64,000 nucleotides of DNA, taken from contig OX387199.1 in NCBI GenBank assembly GCA_947561715.1, forward strand, positions 7,383,001 to 7,447,000, given 5' to 3'. Every line of letters starts with the position of its first letter. Position 1 is the first letter of the stretch. The notes beneath the pieces are model-generated. The model saw nothing but the letters and a program-made list of their open reading frames with translations. It made no database searches and was not told the origin of the DNA. The position numbers were made by a program, and so were the translations under genes. Positions 32,967 through 43,013 of this stretch are shown here, piece by piece. This DNA comes from Ascidia mentula. Its lineage: Eukaryota > Chordata > Ascidiacea > Phlebobranchia > Ascidiidae.

Positions 32967-33743
32967 CTACTGAGTATGAGGAATCTCTTTAAAAAATAAC
33001 GTTGCAGTAGTATGAATAGGCGACAGCGCCAAATCAGGCTTTAATCCAGTTAGGGTATCTACGTAGTCCGCATAATTCACTTCTCTAAGCACTGAAAACG
33101 TTCCATTCCTTTCATAATAACGCCTTGAATACTGCGACACTGCAACTGCAGCCATGTACTCACAGCCAGCTTTTCGGGCCACATGTGCTTGCAATCCCCA
33201 AATATCAAAAATATCCCAAAGTCTAAAAGCCCTGTATTGTGGATCAGTGGCTGCCAGCCCTTGCATTATGAATTTGTCGGTGTTGAGATCTTTGAACAAG
33301 TCGCCCTCCACGTGCTGAAAAAATCTGCGTAAAGGCTCGAATTTTGGAGATCCAGAGCCAACTTCGCCATCCGTTGGTGTAACCTTGATGGAGTTTTTGT
33401 CGTGTATACTGTGCATTACCATTGCGACCAGTTGTTGTGTGGTTTTGTGGAAAAGTCCGAACGAAGCGTTGTCCTTCACCTTTGTTTCTGCACGAATTTT
33501 ATCGTGATCGCCGATATCTTTCCTTGTCAATTTAAAAATATCACGTATCGGGTTTTGCATGGTGTAAAACTTTTCGTGGAAATCATTTATTAGTGGAAGG
33601 TCTTCTGTGGTAAGAACCCTGCATTCCATGTCCTGAATCAGTTTTGCCACCTTATCATTAGTTGCAGTTGGTGACGTACTTCCATAGAGTCTGGCAGCAA
33701 AATTGTACCCTGCAAAATGGCTTCCTACAAGACGCGAAAGCAT
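32967..33743 (-). CDS. GNAT N-acetyltransferase, AANAT-like, with presequence (intact, 258 aa)
   Basis: Unbroken 258-residue frame from the ATG at 33743. Residues 1-25 (MLSRLVGSHFAGYNFAARLY) are basic and amphipathic, like a mitochondrial leader. The GNAT body then runs MECRVLTTEDLP (39-50), ASFGLFHKTTQQLVAMVMHS (93-112), AATDPQYRAFRLWDIF (164-179), CEYMAAVAVSQYSRRYYERN (194-213), and NYADYVDTLTGLKP with HTTATLFFKE at the end. It is about 55-60 percent similar to the 4754-5548 product by eye. The acetyl-CoA loop is QYRAFR, with both consensus glycines replaced, so cofactor binding may be altered. No close duplicate of this gene exists in the window, unlike its neighbours. Confidence 0.85.
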   Translation of the reverse strand: MLSRLVGSHFAGYNFAARLYGSTSPTATNDKVAKLIQDMECRVLTTEDLPLINDFHEKFYTMQNPIRDIFKLTRKDIGDHDKIRAETKVKDNASFGLFHKTTQQLVAMVMHSIHDKNSIKVTPTDGEVGSGSPKFEPLRRFFQHVEGDLFKDLNTDKFIMQGLAATDPQYRAFRLWDIFDIWGLQAHVARKAGCEYMAAVAVSQYSRRYYERNGTFSVLREVNYADYVDTLTGLKPDLALSPIHTTATLFFKEIPHTQ

Positions 33744-33851
33744 TTTGGATCACTGAAAATTAATGTACGTGTGTTATGGTCCTACAGAGTAATGTTTATA
33801 GTGAAGAATCCATTCAGCACATGGTTGCGCTGTGTTCAAATTGCCCTAAAA

Positions 33852-34052
33852 ATGTCGTCTTTTAAAGTCTTAGAAAAGTGGTTCTTTGCACTTATGGTTC
33901 TGGTCTCACCTTTTCTGCACTACTTTCGTGCCGAATCTGCAAACGAAACATCACTAAAACCTGGACAAGGCATTGGCAATAACGATCACTGTACTTATTT
34001 TTATTCCGCGGCCGCGCACGCTTTTCAAGACAAAGAAATCATTTGTTGTTGA
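33852..34052 (+). CDS. Possible short secreted-type ORF or first exon (66 aa)
   Basis: A 66-codon frame starting at an ATG with A at -3, divergent from the GNAT gene whose start is 109 bases away. Residues 8-23 (EKWFFALMVLVSPFLH) form a hydrophobic core followed by FRAESA, a fair signal-peptide cleavage context. The rest is polar, with cysteines near the end (IICC). I recognise no family. It could be a first coding exon of an unseen plus-strand gene, or chance. Confidence 0.25.
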   Translation: MSSFKVLEKWFFALMVLVSPFLHYFRAESANETSLKPGQGIGNNDHCTYFYSAAAHAFQDKEIICC

Positions 34053-35285
34053 TGCAAGTGTTATTCAATTACATCAACAACAAATATTATTCACTATTTT
34101 CTGTATGACCTTTTGTAAACGTTTAGTATTAGCCATCTGTGGGTGCAACGATCTTACCATTACCAAGCTGAAATAATCTACGTCATCTCCATAACGACAA
34201 CCACTGACTTGTGCAATATAGTCAATGCATGTGTGCGCAGGCAAATCTTGTTTGCCATATGTTAAGTGCTGGTTCATCTTACAACCTAAATTATTTCCTC
34301 TTCTCTAGGCTGCCTGCGATACAGTCTCGGTTGGTATTTCTGATTCTGTTTTCTATTAGTTACCACGTAAACAAGGATTGAAGTTAACGTTGCCTGCCTT
34401 GTGTCTCCATATTGGCATTGGTATGAATAAAATTGTGAGTATTAATTGTAAGATTGAATTACATCAAAACCAGAACAAGGAGATTCTCAAATTTCAGCAC
34501 CAAATTTTTTTGTGAAAATATATGCTTGTCCAGCAAGCAATAATTTAGTTATAGACTTTATTAAAAAATTTGTTTGTCAAATAACACCAGGCTGAACATT
34601 ATGTGCTTATATGTTTGCATTATTTCCTTCTTCTAATTCTGGTGTCTTACAAATGTTGACCTCAAATTTCTCGGATGTCACCAACGCAAAATTACCAGTG
34701 ATGAAAATCTTTACTCTTTCTCAAAGATTCGTTACTCCTGTGTATGTTCTGAACTGCAGTAGGCAACGTTTTAAACATCAAACTTTTTAAACGTAAACCA
34801 GTTTCGATATAAAAAGCTGTTGTCTCGCTTGACGTTTGGTGGCGCCTCAAGTACGAAAATATTAGATCAATTGCTCAACTGACTAAACAATAGTATGGTA
34901 TAGTTTAGTATAGATAGAGGAAGTCTTAATAGCTTCGGTGAGCAGTTGCTGCGTTTCCTTCCTTTCCTTGCTACTGATAAAAGAAACAGGTGCCCTTGAC
35001 AACAGTGTGAAGTGGAAATATGCACAAGAATGGAAAAGTTTATTTCCAGGCTTTAATTTGTCGGTTTTCTTACATAACACACATATATAAATGCTCCTAT
35101 CCATCGTGTTTGGAATATTATGAAATCAATACACATTCAACATTATATGTACATAAGCACAATATTCACATCATATGTAACATATCTTGGTTTTGCTTTC
35201 ATTTGGCGATTTCTTTAAAAATATCATAAATATGGACAGATCGTTCAATAAATTCGTTCAGCAAGTAATATTCTATAATCTGATA
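34053..35285. other. Repeat-derived spacer, no gene seen
   Basis: 34560-34730 matches 32480-32640. 34820-34875 matches the GNAT module flank at 6750-6810. 34905-35100 matches 37780-38000 and on the minus strand carries SSKERKETQQLLTEAIKTSS, conserved between the two copies but unrecognised. Confidence 0.45.
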
Positions 35286-35579
35286 TTAACTAGAAAGTTT
35301 ATGATGCAAGGAATGGCTGCCACAAATCCTCTATACACCGGTTTGAGACTGTGGGAGTATTTCAAAAAGTTTGAACAACAAGAGGAATTGGCGAGAAGTG
35401 CTGGTTGTGAATACATAGTTATTGTTACAACCTCGCTGTATTCCCAAAAACGTATTGAACGAAATGGGACGTACAAAGTGCTGAGAGACGTTAAATACGC
35501 CGATTACGTGGATCCTTTGACAGGACAGAAGCCTGATTTGGCGTTGTCTCGCATTCACACAAATGGAAAGGTTTACTAG
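35286..35579 (+). pseudogene. GNAT C-terminal half, gene missing its 5' part
   Basis: The plus strand is almost identical to residues ~147-240 of the 2427-3161 product (TRKFMMQGMAATNPLYTGLR to IHTNGKVY). It then stops at TAG, where the parent has TAC in the VYYKR end. Everything N-terminal of the TRKF segment is replaced by flank sequence. A recent truncated duplicate. Confidence 0.8.
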
Positions 35580-35899
35580 AAGTGGGTAGGACATTACTAG
35601 TTTTTAAACTTTTACCTATGATATCATTTGAAACAATTGAAATGGTCAAAAAGCAGGGCTTCCCAACCGTTTTTGCTTGGAACTTCTTTCAGTTGATTAA
35701 ACGAAATACAGTTTTCAGTTTCCCGCAAATGAAAGCAAAGCCAAGATATGTTCCATATGATGTGAATATTAAGATCGCTTAATGCACATGTTAGGAAATT
35801 CCTGTTGCTGCCAGGCATATTCTAATTTAGAATATACTGATCGTCTGGCATAAAATATACGTGCTGTATTGTTTTTCGACGGTCGTCTGCCATGCGGTT

Positions 35900-35905
35900 T
35901 ATAAA
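35900..35905 (+). promoter_or_regulatory. Candidate TATA box for the GNAT gene at 35953
   Basis: TATAAA lies 48 bases before the start codon, which would put transcription start within about 25 bases of the ATG. A second TATAAAA lies nearer, at 35936-35942. Confidence 0.3.
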
Positions 35906-35952
35906 CTAGCGCCTCAAACAATCAGACAGTAGTTTTATAAAACACAGGAGTC

Positions 35953-36627
35953 ATGACGAAGCAGATTTGGTCACAGTTTGAATGCAGACTGTTAAAAGAA
36001 AGCGACCAGACCCAAGTGCTTGATTTGGTGAGCAAGTTCTATACAACGCGAAACCCAATGTACAACATTTTCATGGTGAAACACGAAGAAGCAATCAAGA
36101 GCGACAAAAAACGTTCCTTGATCAAAATGAACGATAAAGCCTCGTTTGGAATATTCCACAGAGAATCTCAGAAACTTTTAAGCATTAGCCTGAATGGAAT
36201 TTTCGACCGCAAGCACTGTCAAGCACAATGGAACGACAGCAACAATTCGAGACGATACAAAATTATGAGTAGATGCTTTGAAAATCTAGAAGGCGATTTG
36301 TTTGAAGTGCTTGACACCAATAGGTACATGGAACTCGGTATGACCACCACGCATCCTGATTACGCTGGTTTTAACCTGTTGAGACGGTTTCAAGTTGCCA
36401 AGTTGTCGGAGTATGAAGCGAGAAAGGCGACTTGCGAGTATTTGGTTGCTATATCAACATCTCTGTTCAGCCACAAGATGATGTTAGGAATAGGAGGCTT
36501 CTCTGTTTTAAGAGAGGTCAAATTCACAGACTTCGTTGATCCACTGACGGGCAAGAAGCCTGAATTAAATTTATCCCCAATTCATAATACGATGATATTT
36601 TATTACAAACGTGTATTTCAGGCATGA
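35953..36627 (+). CDS. GNAT N-acetyltransferase, AANAT-like (intact, 224 aa)
   Basis: Single-exon frame of 224 residues starting MTKQIWSQFECRLLKESDQT, with no presequence and the shortest N-terminus of the intact copies. Blocks in order are FECRLLKES, ASFGIFHRESQKLLSISLNG (residues 63-82), THPDYAGFNLLRRF (motif A region), CEYLVAISTSLFSHKMMLGI, and FTDFVDPLTGKKP with FYYKRVF at the end. The acetyl-CoA loop DYAGFN keeps one glycine of the Q/R-x-x-G-x-G pattern. KHEEAIKSDKKRS replaces the TEDIGDH stretch of the other subfamily. Two truncated relatives lie at 1686-2192 and 37335-37720, and all three have the same dispersed repeat nearby. Enzyme class is firm; substrate and activity are not. Confidence 0.85.
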   Translation: MTKQIWSQFECRLLKESDQTQVLDLVSKFYTTRNPMYNIFMVKHEEAIKSDKKRSLIKMNDKASFGIFHRESQKLLSISLNGIFDRKHCQAQWNDSNNSRRYKIMSRCFENLEGDLFEVLDTNRYMELGMTTTHPDYAGFNLLRRFQVAKLSEYEARKATCEYLVAISTSLFSHKMMLGIGGFSVLREVKFTDFVDPLTGKKPELNLSPIHNTMIFYYKRVFQA

Positions 36628-36709
36628 ATTTAATTTAATTTCACAAAGTTTCCATGTTAATAGTTCTCTTCTAAATGCTTTCACATGCTCGTGTGCTTAC
36701 ATTAGTATT

Positions 36710-37024
36710 TGTTGTCGATTTAATGCACGGTTTTATTACAAGCTACCATTGTGATACTTGACGAGAATCCGATTTGCCATCAAACTATTGATAGAAATGC
36801 ATAGTTTTCAATGCGAATTATGTTTGAATATTAAAAAGTTCTTCTAAAACAAACTCTGTATCGATGAATATCGTTAGTGTTGGTACAGATGCGTGAAACA
36901 TTGTAGTCGTAGAAAATGCCCAAGCCACCAGACTGGATTCTTCATTCGTCAGCAGCAAACCAAAATTCAATCGAAGGAAACGTCAAAACAGCTTCCGGAA
37001 ACAACGCGTCGTCTTTCTCTCCAG
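36710..37024 (-). repeat. Dispersed ~0.3 kb repeat, inverted copy 3
   Basis: Reverse complement of the repeat at 1272-1582. Together with the gene before it, it forms an inverted duplicate of the 0.6-2.2 kb module. Confidence 0.7.
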
Positions 37025-37134
37025 AACGTCATCGTACTAACGTTGCTGGTGTTGTTAACATACGATTCCTATCCAATCCAATTATTATAAAGTAAACTTT
37101 GTCGCCCGAAACATCGCAGTAATTCGATGAAACA

Positions 37135-37310
37135 CATGTTTATGGCACATTGGGTCACAATTGAATGCAAGTTAATTTTAGAAAGCGACCAGACGCAACT
37201 GCATGTTTGGGTAAGCAAGTTTTTGCAGCGCGAAACCCAATTTACAACAGTTTCGTGGTGAAACCGATAGAAACAGTCAACAAAAACGTGCCGATTGAGC
37301 AGGTAAAATT
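37135..37310 (+). pseudogene. GNAT N-terminal fragment
   Basis: The plus strand reads WVTIECKLILESDQTQ, then decays through the SKF and RNP region. It corresponds to about the first 55 residues of the 224-residue protein. It ends where a minus-strand fragment begins. Confidence 0.65.
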
Positions 37311-37334
37311 TTTAAAACTAGTAATGACCTACGC

Positions 37335-37720
37335 ACCTACCTTGGTGTCAAGCATTTCAAACAAATCGTCTTCTAGATATACAAAACATCTACTCATAAT
37401 TTTGTATCGTCTCGAACTGTTATTGTTGTCCCATTGTGCTTGACAGTGCTTGCGATCAAAAATCCATTCAGGCTAATGCTTAAAAGTTTCTGAGATTCTC
37501 TGTGGAATATTCCAAACGAGGCTTTATCGTTCATTTTGATCAAGGAACGTTTTTTGTCGCTCTTGATTGCTTCTTCGTGTTTCACCATGAAAATGTTGTA
37601 CATTGGGTTTCGCGTTGTATAGAACTTGCTCAACAAATCAAGCACTTGGGACTGGTCGCTTTCTTTTAACAGCCTGCATTCAAACTGTGACCAAATCTGC
37701 TTTGCTGTGACTCCTGTGTT
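37335..37720 (-). pseudogene. GNAT N-terminal half, frameshifted
   Basis: From 37720 the minus strand reads AKQIWSQFECRLLKESDQSQ to FGIFHRESQKLLSISLNG without a break. A one-base loss at the GIFDRK position near 37462 then shifts the frame, and homology stops near 37335 in the DLFEVLDT region. The frame is open far upstream of the normal start (to 38137), but that part is flank-derived. Confidence 0.78.
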
Positions 37721-38485
37721 TTCATGGTTAAGTCGCCAGTTTATAAACAATTTAAACCGTAAGTCCTCGACAACATCTGCAGTAACAATAGTAAGGAATT
37801 TTCGGGTACAGAAAGAAGACGTCTTACTTGCTTCGGTGAGCAGTTGCAACGTTTCCTTCCTTTCCTTGGTACTGATAATACTGTAGCAGATGCCCTTGAC
37901 AACAGTGTGAAGTGGAAATACGCACAAGAATGAAAAAAAAGTTACTGGCCAAAAACTGTCGGATTTCTTACATAACACACGTCTATCGTGTTTGGAATAT
38001 TCTGAAATCAATACACATTCAACATAACATGTATAATAAACGATCATAATATTCATGTCATATGTAACATATCTTGGTTGTGCTTTTATTTGTGGAAATC
38101 TCTTTGAAAATATCATAAATATGGACTGATTGTTCATTAAAATCGTTCAGCAAGTCACATTCTATAACCTGCTATTCCTTTTATCAACCAAACGAAGTTT
38201 CTAGCAAAAACGTTTTGACCATTTCATATATTTTCAAATAATATCGTAGGTAAAAGTTAAAAACATTGTAATTTCCTACGCGTTTGTAGTAAACCTTTCC
38301 ATTGGTATAAATGGGAGACAATGCCAAATCAGCTTTGTTTCACACAAAAAGTATAGATTGGCTATGTTTCTGCACTTACACGTAAAATGAAGACGACACA
38401 AACGTATAAGTTCGCTCTTTGTAATATGGCTGCTTATTCTGGAATTACAAGCAACGTAGGTACGATTTTTTTCTGAAAAGTAAGA
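37721..38485. repeat. Duplicated flank with the stump of a deleted GNAT gene
   Basis: Matches 34905-35260 and 2200-3330. At 38275-38338 the last ~65 bases of the 2427-3161-type gene remain (minus strand). The sequence then jumps directly to what lies upstream of that gene, so about 670 bases of coding sequence were removed. Confidence 0.7.
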
Positions 38486-38800
38486 CGACGCGTTGTTTCA
38501 GGAAGCTGTTTTGACGTTTCCTTTTATTCAATTTTGGTTTCCTGCTAACAACTAAAGAATCTAGTGTGGTGGCTGCAGTATTTCATACGACTACAATGTT
38601 ATACGCATCTGTACCAGCAGTAACGATATTCATCGATACAGAGTTTGTATTATATCAAATTTTTGAAAATCAAACAAACTTCACATTGAAAACTACACAT
38701 TTCCATCAACACTATGTTGGCAAATGGGAGTACCTTCAATCGTTAAGAACCACAGTGCTAGCTTGTAACAAATTCGTGCATTGCATCGACAGCAAATCCC
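38486..38800 (+). repeat. Dispersed ~0.3 kb repeat, copy 4
   Basis: Same orientation as copies 1 and 2. It leads directly into a Penelope-like reverse transcriptase fragment, as copy 2 does. Confidence 0.7.
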
Positions 38801-38804
38801 AACT

Positions 38805-38945
38805 TTGCAAAAAGCAAATGAATGTATGGTGCCTTTTGACGTCGTGTCCCTGTTTACCAATATCCCAGCAATATCTGTAGCTGTTGTCACCGTCATGGCA
38901 CGCTTACAGGGAGATAGTGACCTTGAAAAGCGCACGCTTTCCACC
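38805..38945 (+). mobile_element. Penelope-like reverse transcriptase fragment
   Basis: Reads ANECMVPFDVVSLFTNIPAI and MARLQGDSDLEKRT, the better preserved sister of 3896-4020. No further domains follow. Confidence 0.75.
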
Positions 38946-39536
38946 ATCCCTTTGTACCGTTTCCAACCTTCCCTGCGGTGAGTTACTGCTAATATTGTAA
39001 ATTGGACATATTCGTATGAATGAAAAGGTTTATTTTCTTCAATCTGTCGGCTACATCAGATAAATATATTCGCTTGAAAGAAATCCTGTCTGAAATATTG
39101 TGAAATCGATACACGTTTGATGCAACATCTGCAATCAGCAATCGTGACATTGGTATCATACATGAAACAGTTTTTAATTTTGCTTCCATTCGTGGAAAAA
39201 TAAAATGTTGCTGGGGCTCGAGCTGTTCATGCGATTGTTTCTAATGCCAAAAAGAACCTAGCGTCCATAATTCATGTAACTACAAATTTGCTTTTGCGTT
39301 CATTAGAAAATTGTGACACTGCGTTAGACTGAAAACCATGTAAAGTATTTCAATGCGAATGATATTGTGGAAGAAACTGTTAAACACACGACTATGTTTT
39401 GATAAGACGAAGCTTGTCAGTGAAAGCGCAATGTACATGGCATATACATACATTTTGCACTGCATAGGGGAAGCTATAAATTATCTATTGGATCGATGAT
39501 TCAACACCATCGTTTCTAGTCAAGCAGTTTTGTTTA
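38946..39536. repeat. Duplicated 3' flank of a GNAT module, no gene
   Basis: 39000-39190 is similar to 4045-4140, with extra bases. 39240-39530 matches the 3' flank of the 4754-5548 gene (4440-4745). Confidence 0.6.
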
Positions 39537-40317
39537 TGCTACAGACTGCATTCGAATGGTGTGCGCTTGTAATACACGGTCGCACGGGTGTGAATATGCG
39601 ACAAAGCCAAATCAGGCTTATGTCCTGTCAGAGGATCTACTTGGTCTGCATAATTAACTTCTTTAAGAACTGAAAATGTTCCATTCTTCAATAGACCGCC
39701 TCAAAAAATCCGACACAGCCACAGTAACGTTGTATGGACAGTCTGCCTTTCGAGCCACTTCTTCCTCCAAACCCCAAAAATTGAAAGCACTAAAAAGTCC
39801 TAAACCACCATATTGTGGATCAGTGGTAACCAGATTTTGCATCAGGATCCGGTTGGTTTTCAGTTTCTCCAACAAGTCGCCCTTCATGTGGTGAATGAAT
39901 CTACGAAAAGGATCCAATTTAGAAGAGCCAGAGCCAAGTTTCTTCTTCGTCGGTGAATTTCGGTCATGTATGCTGCGCATGATCAGTGAGACTAGTTGCT
40001 TGGTTGCTTTGCGGAAAAGACCAAACGAAGCGTTGTCTTTTACCTTAAACCCGGCATGAACTTTGCAATGATCGCTTATATCTTCCGTTTTCAGTAAAAA
40101 TGTTATGCAATGGAAGTCGTTTCGTGTAAAACGCATCAATGAAGTGAGTAATTTGCGGAAGGTCTCTTGTGGTTAGAAGTCTACATTCCATGTCTTGAAC
40201 TAATTTTGCTTTCTTTTTTTTCAAATCGTCAGATGCACTTGTTTGCAAGCTAAACCTTCTGATTAACCAGGAGTTCCTATTGATCAGGCGGCCCACATCA
40301 GATAGACGACTAGGCAT
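39537..40317 (-). pseudogene. GNAT pseudogene, recently inactivated sister of the 4754-5548 gene
   Basis: Nearly the whole 264-residue gene is present, from MPSRLSDVGRLINRNSWL at 40317 to YYKRTPFECSL at about 39537. Two losses of two bases each break the frame. One is near 40094 at the cagttt of FKLKTED. The other is near 39690 in the IEKNG stretch. A 12-base in-frame loss also falls near 39955. Otherwise similarity to the intact gene is very high, including QYGGLG, so the death is recent. Upstream flank is also conserved. Confidence 0.85.
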
Positions 40318-42389
40318 AATTTAGGATCACTGTTTGAATCTGCAATGGTAAACATCAATACGAGTTATTCTTTACACAAAATAGCAATACGTGTTTTGGG
40401 GGCCATGGTTTTTCTTGGGCACAAGTCACCCTCGCAATAAGGCATGCAACCGGTTACAAGTTCTATTTATTTTCATGGCAACATTTTGATGTTAGCTTTC
40501 GTCGGCTTGTATCAGCTGGTGGCCTGCTTTTTCGCAATTTAGCTGCATCAAACCTATGCCAGAAAAATGACATTTAAATAAAAAAAAAATCATCACATAG
40601 GCCAACATCTAACAATCCCAATCACTATAACGTGAGCTGCAACGTAGCTACTGCGATTTGCCACGCCATACATGTCTTATAAACTGACACGCTTTACCTT
40701 TTTTCAAAACGTTATATTACTTCACAAAAGGTTTGGTGCACAAAAAACTTTTCCTGATAACAACTCTTTAAGTGTAAAAAGCATCATTAAAAACACCGCA
40801 ATTCCACGAACTCTGCCTGAACAACTGAAAGTCATGCTTGAACGCCCTTGTCAAACCACAAATAGCTTTGTAAAGGAATGAATCGTGTGAATGTGGGTTT
40901 GTGGGTTTTTGTAGAGCTTTGCCAAGAAATATAACCCTTGTCGAGTCCCGAGAAACAGACCGCAAAAAAACAATGTGCGGATAAAACGTGAGTTTTTTTG
41001 GCATTATCTTGCAACCAAATTTCAAAAAAAGGATTTTGCTATGAAATGTATATTGAGAATACAATTTATTGCGTATTTTAATTGTTTTGTTTTGAAATAT
41101 GTGATTTTTGTTTACATCAAGGAACATACAAATTTGAGTGGGTACAATTCCAAATTTGAAACCAAGCGACATCACTTTCCTGCAATTTATCCTTGGTCTT
41201 TTCTCGACTTACATTAAATCGGAAGACATCATTTGCGGAAAACGGATTGGAAAGTCGTTCTCTCTCCAAGAAACAGACGTAGGGGTTTGGTAACATTATA
41301 TGATGACGAACTAAAGACCGTGTTGGGATAAACCGCAAAAACCAAGAGTAACTTTACAGGGGATCTAAGCCTAACACTGTTGGTTTGCGTTTATTTGTGG
41401 AGCATTGCCAATAAGCCCTTAGAAATCGAGTTCCAAGAACCGTGTTTTTAAACAATTCGGGCAATTTTTCGTAAATGGACTCCCGTTTGCCGATTGGTGG
41501 CGCTTCAAGTACGTATACATTAGATTAATGTATCACATGCGACCAACATGAACTGATTCCAAGATCGCGTTAGTAGTAGGGGACCAACCTTATTGACATT
41601 GTCTTCATGGATATATTTTACAGACATATGTTTGTCTCTTATGTTCACATATTTTCATGTAAACTTTATAGTCAGTTTTAGAAAAATTAAATGATGCCAG
41701 GACTCCAGCTGTTCCTGCGACAATTTCTAATGTCAAAGTCACATACAAATCGAACATAGTGTTCATTAATTAAGAGGAATTGTTCTTTTGGCACTTAAGT
41801 TAAGAAAGTGTTTATTGTAACCAACGTTTTGTCCACCACCCGACGAGCCTTCTTCAGGGTTATGTAGCAACGATAATGTATTGTATAACTTCAAAAGAGT
41901 AATTTCGAATTCCGAACTGTTGGCTTGTGAGTTTTTGTGGAGCTTTGCCAATAAGTCGCGATGAGAAATCGAATAGCTAATTAAAAACAATCTTGGCAGT
42001 ATCTTGTAAATAAAGACTAAAAGAATGAAAAACAAATCAATGGAATCTTTACTGTTCATGTCATCTTACTTTTGCGTGGCCACACTCATTTATTGAATAT
42101 GTCACTTATGTGCTGATTAGCGTCAATAGTCAGTGGTCATTTCCCCAGGATGTCGACCATGATTCTCCAGAAATATTGTGCTAAGTTTTCCACAGTGATT
42201 TCTGTCCATAACTAAAGCCGCAATAATGGCAAGGTATTTGGCAAATCATACCGGTTATTTGTACCATAGAATTCCGAAATGACTTCCGGTTCTGGTGGTA
42301 TATCCCTAACGGCTAACAAAGGTTCTATTGCAACTTTTGCTTCAATGGCGTTAAGTATTCTAGATATCGGCTTGGAAATTCGTTCGACT
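40318..42389. repeat. Duplicated upstream flank (module copy 3)
   Basis: Matches 5549-7300 and 13946-15240. The minus-strand RFIPTRSLVRHHIMLPNPYV frame (41117-41338) is open for 73 codons here. 41880-42060 matches the 16.7-16.85 kb region of unit A. No intact gene. Confidence 0.6.
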
Positions 42390-42535
42390 TTAACTCCTTG
42401 AACTTTAAGAAAACATTTTAGGTATTGGGTTTTACATGGCGTAAAACTGGATATCATCAATCTGCGAGAGTTCATATCGGTGTCAAGAAACCTGTATTCA
42501 GTGTCCTGGACCAGTTTTGCGCCTTTGCTACGCAC
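42390..42535 (-). pseudogene. GNAT N-terminal relic
   Basis: The minus strand reads RSKGAKLVQDTEYRFLDTD, then a decayed stretch, then FTPCKTQYLKCFLKV. It lines up with AKLIQDMECRVLTTEDLP and FYTMQNPIRDIFKL of the 32967-33743 product. Old and isolated. Confidence 0.55.
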
Positions 42536-42887
42536 CCATTTGTTGTCTTTGATCTTATACTCCTACGTGGAGTTAGATGACTTTAACTAGTGAAAAGGCC
42601 TGTGATTGCAAGACACCGAAAGCATTTTGGATCACCGAAATGTGGTAGTTTTTGAAAAGTGCTGTCACAGCCGTTACGAATATTTTTCAGCTAACTTAAA
42701 TCATGCCGCGATTGGCGCAGGCATCGGAGCTGCCTGAGAGGGGCATCTAGAAACAAACAAAAAGTTTGCAATGGTTTTGTGTCATGATGACATTTCGCGG
42801 CATCAATCGGAACCCAATCAGACACCCCTCCCGACCGCAAAACCTTACATTTCCTAAGATAAGCAAAGTGAAGCCAAAAATATGAAT

Positions 42888-42938
42888 TGTGTAAGCTGCA
42901 GACAGATGGCCACTGTTTCGACCTAAAGTTTTGTTCAG
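42888..42938 (-). ncRNA. Decayed hammerhead ribozyme (antisense partner)
   Basis: On the minus strand the 3' half is intact: ggtcGAAAC, a stem III-like region, GTC cleavage site, and tgcagcttacac as stem I 3' strand. The CTGATGA core and stem II 5' side have decayed (CTGAACA...). It lies inverted to the complete ribozyme 24 bases away. Confidence 0.6.
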
Positions 42939-42961
42939 TAAAGTCGTCTGAAAGTCACACC

Positions 42962-43013
42962 AGCTGCACTGATGAGACCTTTTAGGTCGAAACATGGCCA
43001 TCTGTCTGCAGCT
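42962..43013 (+). ncRNA. Type I hammerhead ribozyme
   Basis: Stem I 5' strand agctgca (42962-42968) is followed by CTGATGA (42969-42975). Stem II is gacc/ggtc around tttta, followed by GAAA (42989-42992). A short stem III (ACA with TGT, enclosing tggcca) and the GTC cleavage site ending at 43006 follow. The stem I 3' strand is tgcagct (43007-43013). Every core position is present, and stems I and II are the same as in the 7713-7772 ribozyme. A 3-bp stem III is short but typical of retroelement hammerheads, which work as dimers. Confidence 0.8.

Noticed and set aside
37394-38137. A 247-codon minus-strand frame read as a full gene
   Set aside because: Only its middle part is GNAT. The upstream half is duplicated flank without a family match, and the downstream end is frameshifted.
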